A stretch of DNA of 64,000 nt from Aquimarina intermedia (GCF_008124785.1 NZ_VNHU01000001.1:310001-374000), one strand, 5' to 3'. Counted from the stretch's first letter, positions 35,906 to 45,377 are shown. Translations and numbers: made by a program. The notes: generated from the letters alone by a model not told the origin.

Positions 35906-36613
35906 TTACATTTGGGGGAATGTTTCGCTAAATTGTTTTTCAAAATTTTCTGGACTAATCGCATCATCCACAGAGAAGTTCCCGATTTTAGTGCGCCGCA
36001 GCTCACTTAAGTGGGCGCCACTGTTTAGTGCTTTTCCAAAATCATGCGCTAGAGATCGTATATACGTTCCTTTGCTACATTGTACTCTAAATTTTATATT
36101 GGGCAGATCTATGTCGGTGATTTCGAATACATCTATCTGCACAGCTCTAGATGCTATTGCTACCTCTTCTCCTTGTCTTGCGTATTCATACAAACGCTTT
36201 CCGTCTTTTTTTAATGCTGAAAACACCGGCGGATATTGATTTATGACTCCCGTGAATTGAGCTGTGGTGGATTTGATCCTATCCTCAGTCAAATGATCCA
36301 AAGGAAAAACTTGATTCACCGCTGTTTCCAAATCATAGGATGGCGTGGTAGCTCCAAGCGTTATGGTCCCGGTGTATTCTTTTACCTGACCCTGAAATTC
36401 TTCAATGCGTTTGGTGAATTTTCCTGTACATAGGATTAACAAACCTGTGGCCAAAGGGTCTAACGTACCAGCATGCCCTACTTTGATCTTTTTTATGTTG
36501 TAATTTTTACGAATCAGCCAACGAATTTTATTTACAACCTGAAACGAAGTCCATTGTAAGGGCTTATCGATCAAGAGAATTTGACCGTCTTTATATGCTT
36601 GATCGGTTAACAT
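35906..36613 (-). CDS. truB: tRNA pseudouridine(55) synthase TruB
   Basis: A 235-residue enzyme that makes pseudouridine 55 in the T-loop of tRNAs. The catalytic aspartate lies in VGHAGTLDPLATGLLILC (near residue 53). Other blocks are LLIDKPLQWTSFQVVNKIRW, QYPPVFSALKKDGKRLYEYAR and CSKGTYIRSLAHDFG. The C-terminal PUA domain of E. coli TruB is absent, as is usual in Bacteroidetes. It follows uppP by 9 bp. Confidence 0.96.
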   Translation of the reverse strand: MLTDQAYKDGQILLIDKPLQWTSFQVVNKIRWLIRKNYNIKKIKVGHAGTLDPLATGLLILCTGKFTKRIEEFQGQVKEYTGTITLGATTPSYDLETAVNQVFPLDHLTEDRIKSTTAQFTGVINQYPPVFSALKKDGKRLYEYARQGEEVAIASRAVQIDVFEITDIDLPNIKFRVQCSKGTYIRSLAHDFGKALNSGAHLSELRRTKIGNFSVDDAISPENFEKQFSETFPQM

Positions 36614-36622
36614 TATCTGGGA

Positions 36623-37417
36623 CTATTTAATAAAACCAAAGATGATGGCGATTACGCCAACGATTACACAATATAGGGCAAAATAAGATAACTTGCTCTT
36701 TTTCACTATAGAAATCATCCAGGTACAGGCAAAAAGTCCTGATATAAATGCGGCAGCAAAACCTAATAATAGCGGTAAGCTTGCCCCTGCAGCATAGGTT
36801 AGATCTCCACTAACGATATCCTTAGCAATCTTTCCAAAAATTAATGGAATCACCATTAAAAAAGAAAATCTGGCAGCCCTTGTTTTATCGTTACCCAGCA
36901 GTACAGAAGTTGAGATAGTGGCACCACTTCGAGAAATTCCCGGTAGCATAGCAACTGCTTGAGCAATTCCAATGATAAATGCATTTGATTTGCTTACAGA
37001 TTTTTGAGTATCTTTTGCTTTGTTAGCTAACCATAGTAGAACTGCTGTTACTATCAGCATTGCACCCACAAAACTTATATTACCGCCGAATAATTGCTCT
37101 AATTGCTCTTCGAGAAGTAAACCAACAATGACGGCGGGGAGCATCGAGATCAGTATTTTGAGAGCAAATTGAGTCTCTTCGTTATTTTTGAATTGAAAAA
37201 TACCCTCTAATAGAACCCAAATATCTTTTCTAAATACCACGATAGTGCTCAACGCGGTAGCAAAATGTAATACTACTGTGAATAATAAAGATTCTTCGGG
37301 GACGCTGGTATCTCCCAGAATAGCTTTTCCTAATTCCAGATGACCGCTGGAAGACACAGGTAGAAACTCTGTTAATCCTTGGATGACCCCTAAAATAATA
37401 GCATCAATAATCTCCAT
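36623..37417 (-). CDS. uppP: Undecaprenyl-diphosphatase
   Basis: A 264-residue integral membrane protein of the BacA/UppP family that recycles the lipid carrier used for cell-wall and polysaccharide synthesis. Both active-site motifs are intact: GLTEFLPVSSSGHLELG near the N-terminus and MLPGISRSGATIST near residue 157. It lies in an envelope-related cluster between a DUF3098 gene and truB. Confidence 0.96.
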   Translation of the reverse strand: MEIIDAIILGVIQGLTEFLPVSSSGHLELGKAILGDTSVPEESLLFTVVLHFATALSTIVVFRKDIWVLLEGIFQFKNNEETQFALKILISMLPAVIVGLLLEEQLEQLFGGNISFVGAMLIVTAVLLWLANKAKDTQKSVSKSNAFIIGIAQAVAMLPGISRSGATISTSVLLGNDKTRAARFSFLMVIPLIFGKIAKDIVSGDLTYAAGASLPLLLGFAAAFISGLFACTWMISIVKKSKLSYFALYCVIVGVIAIIFGFIK

Positions 37418-37478
37418 AGTCCTCTATGCTTTATTTTTTGGCAAATATAAAATTACCTGATTAGTTAAGGTTGGAAAA

Positions 37479-37742
37479 TTATTTTTTCTTCTTTGTTGGA
37501 TCTAAAAGAATAGCATACGCTTCGATGGCAAAACCTATAAGAACGATCGTTGGAGCCAGGCGAATTCTTCTGAAACTATAAATTTCGGGATTGAAATAGT
37601 TGGGATCATCACTTCCTCCACCAGTCATTAAAATGAAGCCTAAAGCAATGACGCCAAGACCAATGCCCATCATAATATAGTTTTTCTTTTTGAAAATAAA
37701 TTCAGATGCATGTTTTTTGGGTGTATCGGATGTTTTACTCAT
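37479..37742 (-). CDS. DUF3098 membrane protein
   Basis: An 87-residue protein with two membrane helices (about 25-42 and 63-79) joined by a short loop (GGSDDPNYFNPEIYSFRRIRLAP). It matches DUF3098, a small Bacteroidetes family repeatedly found between ftsX and uppP. Function is unknown; the constant location suggests an envelope or division role. Its start overlaps the stop of the upstream gene by 8 bp. Confidence 0.8.
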   Translation of the reverse strand: MSKTSDTPKKHASEFIFKKKNYIMMGIGLGVIALGFILMTGGGSDDPNYFNPEIYSFRRIRLAPTIVLIGFAIEAYAILLDPTKKKK

Positions 37743-38127
37743 CAGTATCTTTAATTATTTCGTTATAAATAACTGTATTTTCTCTTGTGATTTTGGACAC
37801 ATGCCCCATATTACCATCTCGTGTAAAAATTGTCCATCGATGTACAGGGTACAGGGTAACAAAGGTATCCAAAATTTCTTTACGTAACTCCTCAAGCTTT
37901 AGTCGCGATAATCCACGATTAATATAATAATAATGATCGTCGTCTGCCAGCGTAATTGCAATGTCCCTTCCCGGAGCTTCTTCGATATCCGTTACCTTTC
38001 CGTATATTTTTAAGACATCATCCTTGGTTACATTACGTACAGGACGAAATGATTGTATCACAATGCCCATCCCAACCAGAAAGAGAATACCTACACTTAT
38101 AAAATATATTTTTACCGCAGTACTCAT
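37735..38127 (-). CDS. Membrane-anchored protein in the ftsX cluster, unknown function
   Basis: A 130-residue protein with one N-terminal membrane helix (about 5-25, IYFISVGILFLVGMGIVIQSF) and a domain of about 100 residues outside the membrane (KIYGKVTDIEEAPGRDIAITLADDDHYYYINRG; VHRWTIFTRDGNMGHVSKI). I do not recognise the family. It lies 10 bp after ftsX and overlaps the DUF3098 gene by 8 bp, so it is clearly part of that operon. Confidence 0.72.
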   Translation of the reverse strand: MSTAVKIYFISVGILFLVGMGIVIQSFRPVRNVTKDDVLKIYGKVTDIEEAPGRDIAITLADDDHYYYINRGLSRLKLEELRKEILDTFVTLYPVHRWTIFTRDGNMGHVSKITRENTVIYNEIIKDTDE

Positions 38128-38137
38128 GGCTAATGGA

Positions 38138-39016
38138 TCAATAATAAAGTTCGTCTGTTCGTAAATTCAAAAAACGCTGGGTTGCAAAAAAGGTGCTGAT
38201 CCATGTAATTAAAACGCCCATTCCAAAAATACCTGCAAAAAGAATAGCTAATAAATAATAGTCATTTAATAATGCAAGTTCGGGGAAGGTTTCATTTAAG
38301 TAGTACAGTACGATGCCCACACCAATAAGGGCTAGCGTTGCTCCAATCATACCCAAGCGAACACTTTTCCATATAAAAGGTCTGCGAATAAACTTTTTGG
38401 TAGCGCCTACCATTTGCATAGTTTTAATGATAAATCGCTTTGAGTATACAGATAACCGAATAGAGCTATTAATAAGCAGCACAGCAATAAAAGTGAAAAT
38501 GCCACTTATTAGCAACACCCAGATACTTATACGCTTTATATTGTCATTAAGTAGTGATATTAAGGGTTTATCATAAATCACTTCATCCACAAAATCTTTT
38601 TTAGTAATGCTTGCTGTTATTTCTTCCATTTTGGTGGCGTCTACAAAGTCTGCTTTTAAATAGACATCAATAGAATTCTGCAAAGGATTGTATCCAAGGA
38701 ACTCCATAAAATTTTCTCCAATTTCTTTACTGTGCGCTTCTGCCGCTTCATCTTTTGAAACATAGGTAGTGGACTTGGTGTATTCGGCTAATGCTAATGT
38801 TTTTTCAAGTTGTTTAATTTCAATTTCTTTAGCAGAATTTTTTAAGTAGATTGTGAGTGCTATTTTTTCTTTAAAGTGGTCAGCAACTTTTTTAGTATTA
38901 AGTACTAATAAACCCAATAAACCCAATAAAAATAATACCAACGAAATACTAATAACAACAGAGAAATAAGAGGATATTAGTCTTCGTTTTTGATACTTTT
39001 CAAAAGATGAGCTCAT
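38138..39016 (-). CDS. ftsX: Cell division ABC-transporter-like protein FtsX
   Basis: A 292-residue membrane protein: a helix near 20-41, an extracytoplasmic domain (about 42-165; LAEYTKSTTYVSKDEAAEAH), then three more helices in an FtsX/MacB-type permease domain (SIRLSVYSKRFIIKTMQMVGATKKFIRRPFIWKS is the cytoplasmic coupling region). FtsX with FtsE controls peptidoglycan hydrolases at the septum. No ftsE is adjacent, as is usual in this phylum. A 9-base tandem repeat encodes LLGLLGLL in the first helix (about 38905-38932). Confidence 0.92.
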   Translation of the reverse strand: MSSSFEKYQKRRLISSYFSVVISISLVLFLLGLLGLLVLNTKKVADHFKEKIALTIYLKNSAKEIEIKQLEKTLALAEYTKSTTYVSKDEAAEAHSKEIGENFMEFLGYNPLQNSIDVYLKADFVDATKMEEITASITKKDFVDEVIYDKPLISLLNDNIKRISIWVLLISGIFTFIAVLLINSSIRLSVYSKRFIIKTMQMVGATKKFIRRPFIWKSVRLGMIGATLALIGVGIVLYYLNETFPELALLNDYYLLAILFAGIFGMGVLITWISTFFATQRFLNLRTDELYY

Positions 39017-39153
39017 AAAAAATAATTTGCAGGTAAAAATAATAAAGTTAATTAACTTTAGTGTCTATTATCTAACGCATTTTAAAGTGTTATATTAACT
39101 GTTGAGGCATGTCAATGGGTCGATTTTAGTATAAATAATAAATAGAATAACAA

Positions 39154-40077
39154 ATGCATATAGTAATTGTTGGGGTTGGAGGTGTCGGTGGCTTTTTTGG
39201 AGGCAAGCTCATTCAGTCGGGTTGTAAGGTTACTTTAATCGCTCGGGGAGTACATAAAAAAGCAATTCTGGCACAAGGACTTCATATAAAAAGTGTGGAT
39301 GGTGATTTTAATGTGCATCCACATTTGGTCACAGATGACGTTTCTCGAGTGGAACCGGCCGATTTAATTTTACTTTGCACTAAATCCTGGCAAGTAAAAC
39401 AGGCAGCAAATCAAATAAAGCATTTGATAAAAGAGAATACATTGGTTCTCCCACTGCAAAATGGCGCGGACAATGCTGAGAAGGTACTAGAGATAATCGA
39501 TAAAAAGCATGTTATCGGCGGTTTGTGCAAAATATACAGCAAAATAGAGGCTCCCGGTATTATAAATCACTTCGGCTTTGTTCCTGAAATTATTTTTGGA
39601 GCATTGCATACGATTTCAAACGATAGATTAGAAGAAGTAAGTACACTCTTTGATAAAGCAAAAATTAAAAATAAAATAGCTAAAGATATACAAGTAGCAA
39701 TTTGGCAAAAATTTTTATTTATCGCTACGGTAAGTGGTCTAGGAGGACTTACCAGAGCAACACTCGGAGTTTTATATGAAGACAAAAACCTGAGAGATTT
39801 ATTGGAGCGAACGGCCCAGGAGATTTGTGCGGTTGCTCAAGCAAAGCATATCAATCTCCCAGAAGACAGCGTTTCTGCTGTCATGAATATAATAAAAAAT
39901 CAACCGTATGATGCAACTGCTTCAACGCAACGAGATATTATGGAAGGTCGACCCTCAGAACTAGAAAACTTTAATGGATTTATGGTCAGGGAAGGAGAAA
40001 GGTTAGGCGTGCCCACTCCTGTGAATAGCTTTATTTATTATTGTCTTATGCCCATGGAAAAAAAAGCGAGAGCATAG
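39154..40077 (+). CDS. panE: 2-dehydropantoate 2-reductase (ketopantoate reductase family)
   Basis: A 307-residue NADPH-dependent reductase. The Rossmann motif is VGVGGVGGFFGGKL (about 5-18), with LPLQNGADNAEKV for the substrate region, the catalytic lysine area IWQKFLFIATVSGL near residue 185 and the C-terminal RPSELENFNGFMVREGERLGVPTPVN. The family includes true PanE of pantothenate synthesis and related reductases. No other pantothenate genes are nearby, so the substrate is likely but not certain. Confidence 0.88.
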   Translation: MHIVIVGVGGVGGFFGGKLIQSGCKVTLIARGVHKKAILAQGLHIKSVDGDFNVHPHLVTDDVSRVEPADLILLCTKSWQVKQAANQIKHLIKENTLVLPLQNGADNAEKVLEIIDKKHVIGGLCKIYSKIEAPGIINHFGFVPEIIFGALHTISNDRLEEVSTLFDKAKIKNKIAKDIQVAIWQKFLFIATVSGLGGLTRATLGVLYEDKNLRDLLERTAQEICAVAQAKHINLPEDSVSAVMNIIKNQPYDATASTQRDIMEGRPSELENFNGFMVREGERLGVPTPVNSFIYYCLMPMEKKARA

Positions 40078-40135
40078 GAGGGAATTGGTTGTGTAAGCTT
40101 TTTTTGAGGGATGGGGTGTTACCAAAAAGAAATTG

Positions 40136-40143
40136 TAAATTTG
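40136..40143 (+). promoter_or_regulatory. -7 promoter element of leuS
   Basis: TAAATTTG matches TAnnTTTG exactly and ends 21 bp before the leuS ATG. No convincing -33 box is seen at the proper distance. Confidence 0.45.
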
Positions 40144-40164
40144 CCGTCTGAAAAAAAAGAATTC

Positions 40165-42978
40165 ATGAGCTACGATTTTACTGCTATTGAAGAAAAATGG
40201 CAAAAACACTGGGCAGACCACAAAACCTTTCAAACTACACGAGATAATACAAAAGAGAAATTTTTTGTATTGGATATGTTTCCTTATCCTTCTGGTGCGG
40301 GATTGCATGTGGGACATCCGTTGGGATATATTGCCAGTGATATTTACGCTCGCTACAAGCGCCACAAAGGATGCAATGTATTGCACCCCCAGGGGTATGA
40401 TTCTTTTGGGTTACCGGCAGAGCAGTATGCCATACAAACCGGGCAGCATCCTGCAATTACTACTCAAAAAAATATAGCACGCTACAGAGAACAATTAGAT
40501 AAAATAGGATTTTCTTTTGATTGGAGCAGAGAGGTTCGCACCAGCTCACCAGAGTATTATAAATGGACGCAATGGATTTTTATAGAGTTATTTAATTCAT
40601 GGTATGATAAAGATCAGGATAAAGCGCGGCCTGTAGAAGCACTTGAATCCCTTTTTGAAAAAGAAGGAAATACTAATGTCAACGCGGTTTGTGATGAAGA
40701 CGTTACCTTCTTTTCAGCAAGTGAATGGGTGAATTTTTCAGCTAAACAGCAACAAGAAATTCTGTTGCAATACAGATTGACGTATTTAGCAGAAACTGAA
40801 GTAAACTGGTGTCCGCAACTAGGTACAGTATTAGCCAATGACGAGATAGTCAACGGTGTTTCAGAGCGTGGAGGTTTCGAGGTGATCCGAAAAAAAATGA
40901 CACAATGGAGTATGCGTATTTCAGCCTATGCAGAGCGTTTACTACAAGGCTTAGAGACCATCGACTGGACCGATGCGTTAAAAGAATCTCAGCGCAATTG
41001 GATAGGAAAATCAGTAGGAGCGAGCGTAAGCTTTGCAATACAAGGGTATGATGATATTATCGAAGTGTTTACAACCCGACCTGACACTATTTTTGGAGTA
41101 AGTTTTATGACGTTGGCCCCAGAACATGCCTTGGTTGACATAATAACAACAGCTGATCAAAAAGAAGCAGTTGCAGCCTATGTGCAAGCAACTGCAAAGC
41201 GTAGTGAACGCGATCGAATGGCGGATGTAAAAACGATCAGTGGTGTTTTTACAGGAGCCTATGCTTTGCATCCTTTTACTAATGAACCTGTACCCATCTG
41301 GATCGGGGACTATGTGTTGGCAGGATATGGTACGGGGGCTGTCATGGCAGTTCCATGTGGTGATCAACGTGATTATGATTTTGCAAAGCATTTTAATATT
41401 GCGATTCCTAATATTTTTGAGGGAGTGGATATTAGCGAGGAAGCCTTTTCTGATAAAGAAAAAACGGTCATAGCAAATTCTGACTTCTTAAATGGCCTCA
41501 ATGCAAAAAAAGCAATCAAAACAGCAATTTATGAACTGGAAAAATTGGGTAAAGGTGAAGGAAAAACAAATTATCGTTTACGAGATGCTGTTTTTAGTCG
41601 TCAGCGATATTGGGGAGAACCTTTTCCGGTATATTATGTGGATGGAATGCCACAAATGATCGATACAGCCCATTTACCTATCAAATTACCTGACGTAGAA
41701 AAATATTTACCGACCGAAACCGGAGAGCCGCCTTTAGGACGTGCTGAGGTTTGGGCTTGGGATACTACGGCAAATAAGGTGGTAGATAACAATTTAATTG
41801 ATCATTCGACAGTTTTTCCTTTAGAATTAAACACCATGCCCGGATGGGCAGGAAGCTCCTGGTATTTGTTTCGATACATGGATCCGCATAATGAAAAAGA
41901 GTTCGCTTCCGCGGAAGCGCTCAATTACTGGAAACAGGTAGATTTGTATATTGGAGGGAGCGAACATGCAACCGGACACTTGTTGTATTCCCGATTTTGG
42001 ACGAAGTTTTTAAATGACAGAGCGTATGTACCGGTGAACGAGCCGTTTAAAAAACTAATCAATCAAGGGATGATATTGGGTACGAGTGCGTTTGTATATA
42101 GGGATGTAAACACCAATACTATAATTTCAAAAGGGTTGACTTCAAAAACTGAAGTGACTCCAATACATGTGGATGTGTCACTGGTTAATGCATCCAATGA
42201 GCTAGATGTCGAAGGATTCAAACAATGGAGACCTGAGTTTGCTGAAGCGGAATTTGTTTTAGAAGGTGGAAAATACATTGTAGGACGCGAAGTAGAAAAA
42301 ATGTCCAAATCCAAATATAATGTGGTGAATCCAGATGAGATTTGTGAGCAGTATGGAGCAGATACCTTACGTTTATACGAAATGTTTTTGGGTCCTTTGG
42401 AGCAAGCAAAGCCATGGAATACTGCGGGGATTACAGGAGTTTATAACTTCCTTAAAAAGTTATGGAAACTATATCATGATAATGAAACGTTCACGGTTGT
42501 TGATGCGGCATCGACTAAGGATAGCTTAAAAACATTGCATAAAACTATCAAAAAAGTACAGGAGGATATTGAGACCTTCTCCTTTAATACCACAGTAAGT
42601 ACTTTTATGATTGCAGTAAATGAATTAACGGCTCAAAAGTGTAACTCCAGAGCTATTTTGGAGCCTTTAACAATACTCATATCGCCCTATGCACCTCATA
42701 TAGCCGAGGAACTTTGGTCACGGTTAGGTCATAAAACGTCAATAGCAACAGCTGCATTTCCAATCTTCGAAGAGAAATATTTGGTAGAAAGCACAAAGGA
42801 ATACCCAATTTCGTTTAATGGTAAAATGCGTTTTACGCTAGAGTTGCCATTAGATATGAGTAAGGATGCAATTGAGAAAATAGTGTTGGCTCATGAAAAA
42901 ACACAGCAGCAACTTAATGGCCGAACACCAAAAAAAATAATTATAGTTCCAGGCAAGATTATAAATATCGTAGGTTAA
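40165..42978 (+). CDS. leuS: Leucyl-tRNA synthetase
   Basis: A 937-residue class I synthetase. The HIGH-type motif is LHVGHPLGY (His48-His51), the editing domain has TTRPDTIFGVSFMTLAPEH, and the KMSKS loop is EKMSKSKYNVVNPDE near residue 712. An insertion of about 45 residues (GNTNVNAVCDEDVTFFSASEWVNF) interrupts the zinc/connective region before NWCPQLGTVLANDE, a lineage feature. I start it at ATG 40165 (MSYDFTAIEEKWQKHW); an upstream in-frame start at 40111 would precede the promoter element. It is followed by a strong terminator. Confidence 0.97.
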   Translation: MSYDFTAIEEKWQKHWADHKTFQTTRDNTKEKFFVLDMFPYPSGAGLHVGHPLGYIASDIYARYKRHKGCNVLHPQGYDSFGLPAEQYAIQTGQHPAITTQKNIARYREQLDKIGFSFDWSREVRTSSPEYYKWTQWIFIELFNSWYDKDQDKARPVEALESLFEKEGNTNVNAVCDEDVTFFSASEWVNFSAKQQQEILLQYRLTYLAETEVNWCPQLGTVLANDEIVNGVSERGGFEVIRKKMTQWSMRISAYAERLLQGLETIDWTDALKESQRNWIGKSVGASVSFAIQGYDDIIEVFTTRPDTIFGVSFMTLAPEHALVDIITTADQKEAVAAYVQATAKRSERDRMADVKTISGVFTGAYALHPFTNEPVPIWIGDYVLAGYGTGAVMAVPCGDQRDYDFAKHFNIAIPNIFEGVDISEEAFSDKEKTVIANSDFLNGLNAKKAIKTAIYELEKLGKGEGKTNYRLRDAVFSRQRYWGEPFPVYYVDGMPQMIDTAHLPIKLPDVEKYLPTETGEPPLGRAEVWAWDTTANKVVDNNLIDHSTVFPLELNTMPGWAGSSWYLFRYMDPHNEKEFASAEALNYWKQVDLYIGGSEHATGHLLYSRFWTKFLNDRAYVPVNEPFKKLINQGMILGTSAFVYRDVNTNTIISKGLTSKTEVTPIHVDVSLVNASNELDVEGFKQWRPEFAEAEFVLEGGKYIVGREVEKMSKSKYNVVNPDEICEQYGADTLRLYEMFLGPLEQAKPWNTAGITGVYNFLKKLWKLYHDNETFTVVDAASTKDSLKTLHKTIKKVQEDIETFSFNTTVSTFMIAVNELTAQKCNSRAILEPLTILISPYAPHIAEELWSRLGHKTSIATAAFPIFEEKYLVESTKEYPISFNGKMRFTLELPLDMSKDAIEKIVLAHEKTQQQLNGRTPKKIIIVPGKIINIVG
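41904..41919. repeat. 16-bp perfect GC-rich palindrome inside leuS
   Basis: CGCTTCCGCGGAAGCG is its own reverse complement. It is strikingly GC-rich against an AT-rich gene and encodes part of a surface-type segment (FASAEAL). Confidence 0.6.
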
Positions 42979-43003
42979 TAACTTTTGTTATAATAAATTA
43001 GTG

Positions 43004-43035
43004 TAACCCAAAGCAATGAAAATTGCTTTGGGTTA
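43004..43035 (+). terminator. Terminator after leuS
   Basis: A 14-bp perfect stem (43004-43017 with 43022-43035) closed by a GAAA loop and followed by seven T residues. Confidence 0.92.
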
Positions 43036-43392
43036 TTTTTTTCTAAATAATTGAAAAATCAAAGACTCGAAAACTTGCTATAGTGGATAGATGAAATCAT
43101 CATGTTACTGATCTGATTCCTCTGCGCAAGGTATCACAATTAAAAAAGAGGTTGTTTTTATTGATACCGGACATTCTGAGTGCTATTTCATGGTTAAAAT
43201 TTGAAATTCCTAACTTTTACTTGGACATTATGAATGATAATTTACTAACAAAAATTACCTGTTACTTATTTTAACATGCATTTGTTAACTAAATAATTGT
43301 GAAATAGTTATAAATAGTATTAAAATATTTTTTGGTTCATCTTTATTGTTTTATTTCGTTAAAACATATATTTTCGACAAAAATTTAAGAAT
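43036..43392. other. Long AT-rich intergenic region between leuS and ald
   Basis: After the leuS terminator about 350 bp carry no convincing gene, RNA motif or repeat. The longest open stretch from an ATG is about 14 codons. The last 100 bp are very AT-rich and probably hold the ald promoter; TATATTTT at about 43368-43375 is a near match to the -7 consensus. Confidence 0.6.
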
Positions 43393-44508
43393 ATGATAAT
43401 TGGTGTTCCAAAAGAAATCAAAAACAACGAGAATCGTGTAGGGTTAACACCCGCTGGAACGATGGAACTCGTACGTAATGGTCACACTGTTTTTGTACAA
43501 CATACTGCTGGTGTACAAAGCGGATTCACTGACGAGGCATATATAGATGCCGGGGCTATGATTTTACCAACCATCGAAGATGTGTATCATACTGCACAGA
43601 TGATAATTAAGGTCAAGGAACCCATTGAACAAGAATATAAATTGATTAAAGAAGATCAATTAGTTTTTACATATTTCCATTTTGCCTCCAGTGAGCCACT
43701 TACAGAAGCTATGATTAAAAGCAAGTCTGTATGTGTTTCTTATGAAACTGTTGAGGAAGCCGATCGTAGCTTACCCTTATTAACACCTATGAGTGAAGTT
43801 GCAGGACGTATGTCTATACAACAGGGGGCTAAATACCTTGAAAAACCTTTAAAAGGAATTGGTATTCTTTTAGGAGGCGTTCCCGGAGTTGCACCTGCCA
43901 AAGTGATTGTACTTGGTGGCGGTGTGGTTGGAACGCAGGCTGCGAAAATGGCAGCTGGAATGGGAGCAGATGTTACTATTCTTGATATTAGTATGAAACG
44001 TTTGCGTTACCTGGATGATGTGATGCCGGCAAACGTCAAAACAGAATTCTCTAACGAATATAATATTCGCAAACACCTTTCTACTGCAGATCTAATTATC
44101 GGCGGGGTGTTAATTCCTGGAGCAAAGGCACCAAAACTAATTACACGTGACATGTTGAAAGATATGAGACCAGGAACTGTACTGGTTGATGTAGCTGTGG
44201 ATCAAGGGGGTTGTTTTGAAACAACTAAGCCTACCACGCACCAAGACCCGATCTATATTATTGACGATGTAGTACATTACTCTGTAGCAAATATGCCAGG
44301 TGCTGTTCCTTATACTTCTACCTTAGCACTGACGAATGTAACTTTGCCATATGCAGTACAATTAGCTAATAAGGGATGGAAAAAAGCATGTACAGATAAT
44401 TTACCATTGAAAAAAGGATTAAACGTAATTAATGGTGATGTGGTGTATCCTGCAATTTCTGAGGCATTCAATCTGCCGTTACATGATGTGGATGCTTATC
44501 TCAATTAA
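43393..44508 (+). CDS. ald: Alanine dehydrogenase
   Basis: A 371-residue NAD-dependent enzyme that interconverts alanine and pyruvate plus ammonia. The N-terminus MIIGVPKEIKNNENRVGLTPAG, the substrate lysine and histidine (IIKVKEP; FTYFHFAS) and the NAD motif VIVLGGGVVGTQAAKMAAGMGADVTILD are complete. The C-terminal VDVAVDQGGCFETTKPTTH matches alanine dehydrogenase rather than transhydrogenase. Length is normal. An Lrp/AsnC regulator, often linked to ald control, lies 0.9 kb downstream on the other strand. Confidence 0.96.
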   Translation: MIIGVPKEIKNNENRVGLTPAGTMELVRNGHTVFVQHTAGVQSGFTDEAYIDAGAMILPTIEDVYHTAQMIIKVKEPIEQEYKLIKEDQLVFTYFHFASSEPLTEAMIKSKSVCVSYETVEEADRSLPLLTPMSEVAGRMSIQQGAKYLEKPLKGIGILLGGVPGVAPAKVIVLGGGVVGTQAAKMAAGMGADVTILDISMKRLRYLDDVMPANVKTEFSNEYNIRKHLSTADLIIGGVLIPGAKAPKLITRDMLKDMRPGTVLVDVAVDQGGCFETTKPTTHQDPIYIIDDVVHYSVANMPGAVPYTSTLALTNVTLPYAVQLANKGWKKACTDNLPLKKGLNVINGDVVYPAISEAFNLPLHDVDAYLN

Positions 44509-44544
44509 GGATGTAAATAAGAAAACTTTAAGTTTTAGTATTGG

Positions 44545-44570
44545 AAACCTCGTCATAATTGGCGAGGTTT
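44545..44570 (+). terminator. Terminator after ald
   Basis: AAACCTCGTC pairs with GGCGAGGTTT (one G-T pair) around an ATAATT loop; TTG and CTTTT follow. Confidence 0.75.
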
Positions 44571-44608
44571 TTGCTTTTATCTTTTAACTAACTTTACATA
44601 AAAAAAAT

Positions 44609-45304
44609 ATGATTGGATATTATATAATTGCAGGATTAATTTTTCTAGCAAGTTCTTGGGTGAGCAGTCGATTGAAGAGTAAATTTAAGAAATACTCAAA
44701 TGTATACTTACAGAATGGCATGAGTGGTGCAGAAATTGCCACCAAGATGTTACACGATAATAATATTACAGATGTCAAGGTCATATCGACAAGTGGTATG
44801 CTTACAGATCATTATAACCCGGCAAATAAAACAGTTAATTTGAGTGAAGGCGTATACAGTCAGCGTAATGCTGCTGCTGCTGCTGTAGCAGCTCATGAAT
44901 GTGGACATGCAGTACAGCACGCTACGGCCTATAGCTGGCTTACCTTACGTTCTAAGATTGTTCCTGTGGTGGGGATCGCTAGTAAACTTTCTAATTTTGT
45001 TATTATGGGAGGCTTGATCTTATCTGCTACCGGATCTTTATTAGGGAATTCGATTTTTTTGATTGGAATTATTTTATTTGCAGCCACCACGCTATTTGCA
45101 TTCATCACATTACCGGTAGAATATGACGCCAGTAAACGAGCCTTGGCGTGGTTGGAAAGGACAGATATGTTGAACAGTGCAGAGCATGATGCAGCAAAGG
45201 ATGCGCTAAAATGGGCGGCCAGAACCTATGTAGTTGCCGCGATTGGATCCCTTGCGACCTTGTTGTATTTTATATCTATTTTTCTAGGAAATCGTAGAGA
45301 TTAG
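44609..45304 (+). CDS. YugP-type membrane zinc metallopeptidase
   Basis: A 231-residue membrane protein with a first helix at about 3-18, the zinc motif HECGH in AAVAAHECGHAVQHATAY near residue 97, and three more hydrophobic segments (about 120-140, 148-170 and 205-225). The third ligand is probably the glutamate in LPVEYDASKRAL. It matches the neutral zinc metallopeptidase family of B. subtilis YugP, whose substrate is unknown. A GCT repeat encodes a run of alanines just before the zinc motif. Confidence 0.9.
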   Translation: MIGYYIIAGLIFLASSWVSSRLKSKFKKYSNVYLQNGMSGAEIATKMLHDNNITDVKVISTSGMLTDHYNPANKTVNLSEGVYSQRNAAAAAVAAHECGHAVQHATAYSWLTLRSKIVPVVGIASKLSNFVIMGGLILSATGSLLGNSIFLIGIILFAATTLFAFITLPVEYDASKRALAWLERTDMLNSAEHDAAKDALKWAARTYVVAAIGSLATLLYFISIFLGNRRD

Positions 45305-45342
45305 TCACGCTTTACCTTAAATTGAAAGTGTCAACAAAGTCT

Positions 45343-45377
45343 AAAGCATGAGATAATAACCTATTATCTCATGCTTT
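45343..45377. terminator. Bidirectional terminator between the metallopeptidase and lrp genes
   Basis: A 16-bp perfect stem (45343-45358 with 45362-45377) around a three-base ACC loop, with T residues following on the plus strand. It lies between convergent genes. Confidence 0.88.

Noticed and set aside
43036..43392. Possible decayed gene between leuS and ald.
   Set aside because: All frames are closed by frequent stops and no segment resembles a known protein, so there is no support for a pseudogene.
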